The position numbers and the translations under genes are program-made. From contig JANATG010000011.1 of NCBI GenBank assembly GCA_029449235.1, positions 960,001 through 1,024,000 of the forward strand: a stretch of 64,000 bases of DNA, read 5' to 3'. Below the pieces are notes generated by a model. The model worked only from the letters and a program-made list of their open reading frames with translations. It did no database searches and had not been told where the DNA came from. This stretch comes from Linnemannia schmuckeri. Taxonomy: Eukaryota; Mortierellomycota; Mortierellomycetes; Mortierellales; Mortierellaceae. How positions within the stretch are numbered: the stretch's first letter is position 1; the number at the start of each line of letters is the position of its first letter. Of this stretch, positions 60,018-64,000 are shown one piece after another.

Positions 60018-63000
60018 ACGGAAAGAAAAGGCCAGTGTCGTTAGCTCGTATATTGGCTGACTGAAAAAATGAAAAAGTGGATAGTATATGTTGATGCCAA
60101 TGAGAAATCGTTCCAGGAGTTGAAGAACATGAAGTTTGGTGGCGTTGTGAGAATAAAAGGGAATGGTTAGGCCAGCGTTGCTCTTATAGCTTTTATCGAT
60201 GATGTCTTAATAAATAGGCTTGGCTGAAAGGATTATTGAGAGTCGGGACTAAAACAGAGAAGAGAGAGAGGAGAGAAAGGGCAAAAGGAGAGAGAAGAAG
60301 AAGAAAAGAAGCGAAGACGAAAACAAATGAATAAGTAAACAATAATAGAAGTGGACGACCTCCAACAATACCAACGGTAGCAAATGACAAAACAACAACA
60401 AAAAAAATCAAAGGGGACGAGAGAGCGTGAGTGAACTGAGCGAGCGGTAAGTGGTGAGTGGTGGAGAGCGACCGCAATGGACTCCGAATGGTTGGCTGTA
60501 GGCAACCTAAAATGGATCCCTAGTCGGATTGGAAAGAAAACGTAAAGTAAACTTTCTTTGAGGCGAGTGCATGTTGTTCATTCTTTTTGTATCATGGTTC
60601 AGGGCATGACGGCGAAACCATCCCCCATTCAACTGAGCTTAAACAAAAATTACACCAACAGAAAAAAAAAATGAGGCGCGCGCCCGCCCGCCCGAATAGC
60701 TCTCACATTTTCACACTCACGCTTACACTCACACTCGATGGCACCGTTGATTCCAGGGCTTTCCTTTTCGCTGCTTTTTTTTTTATCTCTTTGTTCCTTG
60801 TATCTATTGATATCGAAAAATAAGATCCGCCATGGGCAACCCTGAGGGAGAGTGGGCCGTGCTCTTAATACGACGCATCTCTTTGCCTTCCGCATTCTGC
60901 ACTCTGCAGTCGTCCTTGTTGTTTACCATAACAGCAACCCTTTATATTCCAAATAAAGAAATAACAACAAACACCAAAAAGCCCTGCACATGATCCAGGG
61001 CTTTACAGATGCGATGCCTTAATTCAACCAAGCATGTATAACAGCATGATGGACAATTACGAGAAAGGCATTACAGCATCTTGTTCAGTGTGGGCCCAAA
61101 AAGTGTACGAAAAGGGTAAAACTATCGCCGCCCACACGGCTGAAGCCCTACCCATCTAGCGACTCTTGTTGAGTATGATTATTCTGACAAAAATAGAGGG
61201 ATCAGCCATGAAGGCAAAATGGTGGTAAAGTCACTGATACAAAGTCAGAAAACACAACAATAATCGGCATAAACAAAAACAAAGTAGAATATGCCACACG
61301 GAAAGTACACGCACATTGGTTGCATGTCTATCCTTGCGCCACATCCATCACATCTCCGGCATAGATGCATCCTTGTTGAATCATAATTTACTGTTCCTCT
61401 AACACACATTGTCCGCTCTTCTCATTCCACATATCTGCGAAAAAACCAACAGCAGCAATAACATCAACAATAAAGAGAGAGCAAAAGAGAATTGAGAAAT
61501 GAACGGATGGCGAAGCAATCTTTCCTTCTTCTCTCCGTCTCCTCCCATGCTAAAGAGGTGTCCGCCCCTTTCGCTTGTATGCAACGCATGAGTGAGCAAT
61601 TGAACGGATGTTCCTTTCTATCCTCTTCATCGCTCAAACTCTAAATTTCACTCGCCAGCTTTCCAGTTTTACTTTTGTTTTTCTTTTCTCTTCTCGTTCC
61701 TTCCCTTCACCACAGCCCAGTTTTGTTCTGTCCCTTTCTCACTCACTCATCCTGACTTCTGTCTTCACACTTTTGGAACTCGTTCCGCTGACAACAAAGA
61801 ATGCACTCTGAAAGAAAACAGTGGAGAACGTTTTTTTTTTTTTTTTTTTTTTTTGCTCACTTGCCTTCCCTCTTTTTATTTCTCCGTCTTTTTCTGTCCG
61901 CTTTGCCGATTTCTGCGACAAACGGAGACTCTCCAGGACTAGAAGGCACCCCAAAAGAATTTTCCTACACTTTATTCAGCAAAGAACGCAATATAAGCAA
62001 GAAACAGCAATGACAAAGATAACAAAAAAAGGTGTGTCGCAGAAGCAATTGCAATTTACCCCTCTTTTTCTCTTAGCATTTTTTTTCGTCAAAGTCAAAA
62101 CCTGTAGCCTTATTCAAAACATCAACACCCCCAAAAGCAAACAAAAAATCAGATATGCCGCTGACAAGCACCAGTAGCATTTGCATTTACATTTTGTTTC
62201 TTGGAGATGTAGCATTAAGCGTGTGGCCGTGGCAACTTGTTTCTCTTTGGAGGAAGGGGGCTTTTGGTTTAGTTCTTGCCGCAGCCCGGCACTCTCTTCC
62301 AGGTTACAGCGTGATTATGTATTGAAGGGAAGACAGCAAAAAAGGAAATAGATGCATCCTATTGTTGTTAATTTGGTTTTCAAGAGGTACGCTGTCATCT
62401 GGTAAATGTCGATTCACGTTGTTTTTGTTTTTGTTTTTGTTTTTATTTTGACAAAGTGCTTGTTTGCAAAAATAAAAGAGGAACATCAAACATGGCTGTG
62501 TGAAATGATGTTTGCATCCCAGAGGGAAGTCGAATTATCTCAAGGGCTGTTGTCCCATGCGTCAAAAATATCCCAAAATAGCGAACAATAATAGTAACCC
62601 ATGCATGATATCCATTTTTTATTTATTTGTGGTAGAGGATGGGCGTTGTGCCTGTTGGGTCAAGTTAACACTCATTTCTCTCGTCAGATCATGTATTGTC
62701 GGTACTTACAGCCGCTTAGTAATTACACGCACGCACATTTTCTCTCTCTCTCTCTCTCTGTCAAGCATTCCAGGAGACGGAGTCAATTTTCGATTGAGGG
62801 CTTTTTTATTTGTTGAACGCGTTTGCCTTTCGTGTCATCCCCGCCTCCCAGAAATAGTTGCAACATCTTTTGCACTGATTTATTTTTGTTTAGCATTGTC
62901 TGTTTGTTTATCATTGACCGTTGGTGGCGTAAATTTAGATTCGGTAATCTTTGTGGTGGGTTTGCGAAGCCTTATTTTGTTTAACACTCTTGGTGCATAT

Positions 63001-64000
63001 GGATCTGAAAAAATGCATGTCCATTCGTCTTATTTGCACATAAGATCTCAGCCTACACTCATTCACTTTGAATTGTTTTTTTTCTGTTCCAGCACCCAGT
63101 GTTCATGGCTGTCGTGAACACGTTTCTTTTAAGGCTACATATATTTTTTTCTAAGCTAAGTGTATTGCTTGTTCGTTGTTTACACACACAGTGCAATTAA
63201 TCAATGCTGTTGTTGATGGGGCGTAAAGCAACCATACCGCTGGCACGTTCTAAACTTGGTGCACTGGCGTTTTGGGGCTGTTGTGAACGCGTTCAAGTCG
63301 CCTCAAATAGACGACCAATGCACCATACACACTATTTGTTTTGTCGTTGCTGCTGATGATGTTGTTCTTATATATTCTCAACGCTTGGCACATTTGTGCA
63401 CGAGTGTTGATGTTGACAGAGGCGGAGCAATATCACATTCTGGTGAACAGTGGCTTTGAAATTACGGAATCCAGACCTATGGGCTGTCTTTGATGCGTTC
63501 AGACTCTCCCAAGAACACTGGCACAATGCGCAATGCCAAGACTGTGAACTCAGGACGCGACGACGATGTCGTTGTCTGATGCCACCGCGCCTCGAACGGC
63601 GATGTTCCCTACTTACGAAGACATTCTTAGGGCGACATATTCGCAGAATAGCTGTAGCTCTAGGCATTAATAGTTCAGCACGATAGCTTGAACTATTGTA
63701 TCCTTCGCGCCTTGATATGTCCTATTCCGCTTCGATCAACACGGGCGCTTTTATCATTTTCGTGCAAATGGCTCGACAAGTACTGCACGTGACATGTACA
63801 GGAGGGAAGTCTAGGTGACTGTTTTTAATTCTGGGGGGGTTTTTTTTGGTAAACAAACCTATGCAAACCAAGGCGCCTGGCTTTTTTTTTTTTCCTTCTC
63901 TTCTTCTTCTTCACCTTCTTTTCCGCCAATTCACCCATCCACCAACCCATCCCTCAGAAACTGTACTCGGCTTTTTCAACATAAAAAGTGTGACACAGTA
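60018..64000. other. 4-kb right end, no confident gene
   Basis: The left part (60240-60330) is GA-rich, CT-rich in the sense of the C2H2 gene. A T24 run lies at 61831-61854. Most of the rest is AT-rich with short frames. From about 63250 to 63720 base composition is nearer to coding sequence, and short frames on both strands are open, but none shows a family motif. The window may end just before another gene: CT-rich sequence at 63890-63960 resembles the leaders seen upstream of other + strand genes. Confidence 0.5.

Overview
The window is nuclear DNA from a filamentous fungus, very probably an early-diverging one (Mucoromycota/Mortierellomycota type; inference from gene content, no species call is possible). 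It carries fungal hallmarks: the ERMES subunit MDM12, an ADP1-type EGF/ABC transporter, a DUF2415 WD40 protein and a secreted copper oxidase-like protein. It also carries gene forms better known from animals: a RabGGTase alpha with Ig-like and LRR domains, an ANCHR/ZFYVE19-like protein, and TMEM223 and TMEM198-like proteins. Genes have many short GT-AG introns. About 50 were placed by requiring consensus splice sites, unbroken reading frame and family-like protein across each junction.

Layout: 0-3 kb, the 3' part of a TFIIIA-type zinc-finger gene (+), convergent with an ANCHR-like gene (-). 4.1-5.7 kb, an LPMO-like secreted protein (-), then about 3 kb without a gene. 8.8-14.6 kb, MDM12 (+), a TMEM198/DUF4203-like membrane protein (+) and a TMEM223-like mitochondrial protein (-). 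16.3-22.5 kb, UDP-glucose 4-epimerase (+), with a 1.3-kb leader intron holding a (CT)100 microsatellite, convergent with EXO70 (-). 23.7-29.3 kb, a DUF2415 WD40 protein (+) and CPSF2/CFT2 (+). 29.5-31.7 kb, an unknown single-pass membrane protein (-), then 6.6 kb without a recognisable gene. 38.3-40.9 kb, an unknown large protein (+). 41.1-46.8 kb, PEX3 (-) and RabGGTase alpha (+) as a divergent pair. 47.0-50.3 kb, an ADP1-like transporter (-), then 4.8 kb without a gene. 55.1-57.2 kb, a three-RRM Nam8/Csx1-like protein (+). 58.2-60.0 kb, a C2H2 transcription factor (-), then 4 kb of mostly AT-rich sequence.

The genes are mostly housekeeping: membrane traffic (EXO70, RabGGTase alpha), organelle biogenesis (MDM12, PEX3, TMEM223), RNA processing and Pol III transcription (CFT2, Nam8-like, TFIIIA), sugar metabolism (epimerase) and biomass attack (LPMO-like). 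Neighbours share no obvious pathway. I see no secondary-metabolite cluster, CRISPR array, rRNA, convincing tRNA or intact transposon.

No wholly new system stands out. The best leads are an LPMO-like protein I cannot place in a family; an ANCHR-like protein without a FYVE finger; an MDM12 whose SMP domain is split by about 510 low-complexity residues; two unknown large proteins; and sense-strand pyrimidine tracts in front of at least nine genes.
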